From contig NZ_PYAU01000001.1 of assembly GCF_003014675.1 (NCBI RefSeq), positions 3,410,001-3,474,000 of the forward strand: DNA of 64,000 nt. Direction: 5' to 3'. The stretch's first letter is position 1, and each line of letters begins with the position of its first letter. Position numbers and translations under genes: made by a program. This DNA comes from Labedella gwakjiensis. GTDB lineage: Bacteria; Actinomycetota; Actinomycetes; Actinomycetales; Microbacteriaceae. This document shows positions 61,290 through 64,000 of the stretch, one piece after another. The notes beneath the pieces are model-generated. The model was not told the origin of the DNA, ran no database searches, and saw nothing but the letters and a program-made list of their open reading frames with translations.

Positions 61290-61293
61290 GGCT

Positions 61294-63147
61294 CTACTTC
61301 TTGTCCTTCTTCGTCTCGGTGTCGCCGGAGAGCGCCGCGATGAACGCCTCCTGGGGTACCTCGACCTTGCCGACCATCTTCATGCGCTTCTTGCCCTCCT
61401 TCTGCTTCTCGAGCAGCTTGCGCTTCCGGGTGATGTCACCGCCGTAGCACTTGGCGAGGACGTCCTTGCGCATGGCCCTGATCGACTCACGCGCGATGAT
61501 CCGGGCGCCGATCGCCGCCTGGATGGGCACCTCGAACTGCTGGCGCGGGATGAGGTTCTTGAGGCGCTCCGTCATGAGCACTCCGTACGCGTAGGCCTTG
61601 TCGCGGTGCACGATGGCGCTGAACGCGTCGACCTGGTCGCCCTGGAGCAGGATGTCGACCTTCACGAGGTCGGCCTCCTGGTCTCCCGACGGCTCGTAGT
61701 CGAGCGAGGCGTAGCCCTGCGTGCGGCTCTTGAGGTGGTCGAAGAAGTCGAAGACGATCTCGCCGAGCGGCATCGTGTAGCGCAGCTCCACGCGGTCCTC
61801 TCCGAGGTACTCCATGCCGAGGAGGCTGCCGCGTCGCGACTGGCACAGCTCCATGATCGTGCCGACGTAGTCCTTCGGGGCCAGAACACCGACCTTCACC
61901 ATGGGCTCGGACACCGACTGGATCTTGCCGCCGGGGAACTCGCTCGGGTTGGTGACGATGACCTTCTTCTTGTCCTCCGTCGTCACCTCGTACGTCACGG
62001 ACGGCGCCGTGGCGATGAGGTCGAGGCCGAACTCGCGTTCGAGTCGCTCGGTGATGATCTCCAGGTGGAGGAGACCGAGGAACCCGCAGCGGAAACCGAA
62101 CCCGAGGGCCACGGAGGTCTCCGGCTCGTAATTGAGGGCCGCGTCGGAGAGCTTGAGCTTGTCGAGGGCCTCGCGCAGGTCGGGGTAGTCCGCGCCGTCG
62201 ATCGGGTACAGACCGGAGAAGACCATCGGCTTCGGGTCGGTGTAGCCCGGGAGCGCTTCCGTCGCGGGCTTCGACGCGGTCGTGACCGTGTCGCCGACCT
62301 TCGACTGACGCACGTCCTTCACGCCGGTGATGAGATAGCCGACCTCGCCGACACCGAGCCCCTTCGTGGGGATCGGCTCGGGAGACGAGACGCCGATCTC
62401 GAGGAGCTCGTGGATCGCGCGCGTCGACATCATCTGGATGCGCTCACGGGGGCTCAGCGAGCCGTCGATCATGCGCACGTACGTGACGACGCCGCGGTAC
62501 GTGTCGTAGACGGAGTCGAAGATCATCGCGCGGGCCGGAGCGTTCGCGTCGCCCTGCGGGTTGGGGATACGGTCGACGACGCGGTCGAGGAGCTCCTCGA
62601 CGCCCATGCCGGTCTTCCCCGAGACGCGGAGCACGTCGTCGGGCGAGCCGCCGATGAGGCCGGCCAGCTCGGCCGCGTACTTGTCGGGGTCGGCGGCCGG
62701 CAGGTCGATCTTGTTGAGGACAGGGATGATCTCGAGGTCGTTCTCGAGGGCGAGGTAGAGGTTCGCGAGGGTCTGAGCCTCGATGCCCTGCGCGGCATCC
62801 ACGAGCAGGATGGCACCCTCGCAGGCCGCGAGCGAGCGGGAGACCTCGTATGTGAAGTCGACGTGGCCCGGCGTGTCGATCATGTTGAGCGCGAAGGTCT
62901 CTCCGTTGCGCTCCCACGGCATGCGCACGGCCTGGCTCTTGATGGTGATGCCGCGCTCGCGCTCGATGTCCATGCGGTCGAGGTACTGGGCGCGCATGTC
63001 ACGATCCGACACCACGCCCGTGATCTGGAGCATGCGGTCGGCGAGCGTCGACTTGCCGTGGTCGATGTGCGCGATGATGCAGAAGTTCCGGATCGACGCC
63101 GGGGGTGTGGAGGCGGGCTGGAGTGCCGTAGTCGCTCGGGGGCTCAC
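61294..63147 (-). CDS. lepA: Elongation factor 4 (LepA)
   Basis: 617-residue ribosomal back-translocation GTPase. G1 [10 protein letters not shown], switch [27 protein letters not shown] (G4), domains II-IV, the LepA-specific C-terminal domain with ETKKDKK ending. GTG 63147 with GTGAGGA in front is the likely start. Highly conserved gene; fixes the orientation of the lepA-hemW-hrcA block. Confidence 0.97.
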   Translation of the reverse strand: MSPRATTALQPASTPPASIRNFCIIAHIDHGKSTLADRMLQITGVVSDRDMRAQYLDRMDIERERGITIKSQAVRMPWERNGETFALNMIDTPGHVDFTYEVSRSLAACEGAILLVDAAQGIEAQTLANLYLALENDLEIIPVLNKIDLPAADPDKYAAELAGLIGGSPDDVLRVSGKTGMGVEELLDRVVDRIPNPQGDANAPARAMIFDSVYDTYRGVVTYVRMIDGSLSPRERIQMMSTRAIHELLEIGVSSPEPIPTKGLGVGEVGYLITGVKDVRQSKVGDTVTTASKPATEALPGYTDPKPMVFSGLYPIDGADYPDLREALDKLKLSDAALNYEPETSVALGFGFRCGFLGLLHLEIITERLEREFGLDLIATAPSVTYEVTTEDKKKVIVTNPSEFPGGKIQSVSEPMVKVGVLAPKDYVGTIMELCQSRRGSLLGMEYLGEDRVELRYTMPLGEIVFDFFDHLKSRTQGYASLDYEPSGDQEADLVKVDILLQGDQVDAFSAIVHRDKAYAYGVLMTERLKNLIPRQQFEVPIQAAIGARIIARESIRAMRKDVLAKCYGGDITRKRKLLEKQKEGKKRMKMVGKVEVPQEAFIAALSGDTETKKDKK

Positions 63148-63233
63148 GCGGTCCTCACGTCAGGGGGTGTTCGGTGGACATCACATTGTCCCACGGTGCC
63201 GGAGTCGGTGCGGACGGATCGATCGTGACCCCC

Positions 63234-64000
63234 TCAGGAGCGGCCCTCCACGATCGCGCGAACGGCGCCCTCGAGCTCCGGGTGGCGGAACGAGTAGCCG
63301 GCCGCGGTGAGCGTCTCCGGGACGACCCAGCGGCTCTTCAACAGCAGTTCGGACTCGGTGCGCATCCCGATCGCTCCGACCTCGATCATCCAGCGACGCA
63401 GCGGAACGCCGAAGGGCACGCCCAGCACCCGACGGAGAGTGGACATGAGCTCCGCGTTGTCCACCGGATTCGGGGCGGCGACGTTGATCGCGCCGGAGAT
63501 CGCGTGATCGTCGATCGAGCGTCGGACGATGGCGAGTACGTCGTCGAGGTGCACCCAGCTGAACATCTGGCGCCCGTGGGTCGGCTGGTACTCGTGGAAG
63601 GCGCCGGCATCGCGCTTCGAGCGCGGCGCCCACCAGCGCCCGTCGTACTGGCGGCCTCCGAGGCCCACCCGACTGAGGCCGAGGAGAGGGGCGAGAGCCG
63701 AGCCCTCCCCCAGCACGATCGCCATGCGGAGAGCCACCCGGCGCACTCCCGGGAGTTCCGGCGTGAACAACGCCCGTTCCCATGCCGTCGCGACGTCGAC
63801 GGAGAACCCCGATCCGATCTCGCCTGTGGACTCCGTCATCGGTCGGTCCATCGCGTGCCGGTAGATCGTGGCCGTGCTCGCGTTGATCCAGACCGGAGGG
63901 GGTGAGTCGGCCGAGGCGATGGAGCGGGCGAGCGCCGACGTCGTCGCCGTGCGGGAGACCAGGATCTCGCGACGATTACGGGCCGTGTAGCGGCAGCTGA
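63234..64000 (-). CDS. TIGR01777 family epimerase/SDR protein (partial, 5' end outside window)
   Basis: 255 in-frame codons to the window edge, without the N-terminal Rossmann start. Visible: LVSRTATTSALARSIASA, PPPVWINASTATIYRHAMDRPMTES (the family signature), HGRQMFSWVHLDDVLAIV, GAINVAAPNPVDNAELMS, and the C-terminal domain with TAAGYSFRHPELEGAV. The family belongs to NAD(P)-dependent extended SDRs; function is unclear, with links to cell division inferred in some species. Confidence 0.9.
   Translation of the reverse strand, partial: SCRYTARNRREILVSRTATTSALARSIASADSPPPVWINASTATIYRHAMDRPMTESTGEIGSGFSVDVATAWERALFTPELPGVRRVALRMAIVLGEGSALAPLLGLSRVGLGGRQYDGRWWAPRSKRDAGAFHEYQPTHGRQMFSWVHLDDVLAIVRRSIDDHAISGAINVAAPNPVDNAELMSTLRRVLGVPFGVPLRRWMIEVGAIGMRTESELLLKSRWVVPETLTAAGYSFRHPELEGAVRAIVEGRS

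Noticed and set aside
61288-63228. 646-codon open frame on the plus strand
   Set aside because: Exact antisense of lepA; high GC content produces long shadow frames, and the translation is Arg/Asp/Val-biased without motifs.

Overview
High-GC chromosomal segment of an actinobacterium, most likely a member of the Microbacteriaceae or a close relative. The call rests on the bcc-aa3 respiratory genes (ctaE-qcrC-qcrA-qcrB with a diheme cytochrome c and a three-helix Rieske protein; ctaC-ctaD-ctaF), the lepA-hemW / hrcA-dnaJ-rsmE-hinT-phoH-ybeY-CNNM-era order, frequent GTG starts, actinobacterial families (DUF3043, DUF1990, DUF4870) and CCA-less tRNA genes.

Layout. 1-2612: a PTS-dependent dihydroxyacetone kinase operon (dhaK-dhaL-dhaM) followed by the fragment of a small antitoxin-like gene. 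2705-3760: trpD. 3903-8086: cytochrome oxidase subunit III and the bc complex. 8181-9319: a small P-loop kinase and a GNAT acetyltransferase. 9328-12381: ctaF, ctaD, ctaC. 12552-19807: erpA, an M20 peptidase, DUF3043, pyrD, nrdR, hisD and a repeat-rich membrane protein. 20214-24325: tRNA(CAU), a GT4 glycosyltransferase, a DMT transporter, def, tRNA-Asn and an ABC ATPase. 24350-31653: dnaG, dgt, dusB, a YbaK-type deacylase, a FrnE-like DsbA protein with a coupled mini-gene, uppS and recO. 31780-36909: a TRIC-type channel, a Tat-exported and apparently wall-anchored PhoX phosphatase with a PHO-box-like promoter, and leuA with a leucine leader peptide. 36974-41068: a two-component system with a MacB/FtsX-type ABC transporter. 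41161-48314: era to hrcA, transcribed from the CIRCE-bearing hrcA promoter. 58671-64000: DUF4870 protein, hemW, DUF1990, lepA and a partial TIGR01777 epimerase.

The main accessory feature is a ~10.1-kb integrated element (48355-58484), bounded by a 17-bp direct repeat whose left copy overlaps the right half of the CIRCE operator of hrcA. It carries a tyrosine integrase next to attL, a serine resolvase, two HTH proteins, a HEPN-like protein (R-X4-H) and about a dozen small unrecognised genes, mostly on the minus strand after 53659. No replication, conjugation, capsid or tail gene is recognisable. The element splits what was presumably a compact hrcA / DUF4870 divergent intergenic region, so the heat-shock operon now has element DNA upstream of its operator.

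Two cis-regulatory regions stand out. Upstream of leuA is a 14-codon leader with three consecutive Leu codons whose RNA can pair with the leuA Shine-Dalgarno. Upstream of phoX are 11-bp direct repeats with one unit matching the PHO-box consensus as I remember it from Streptomyces.
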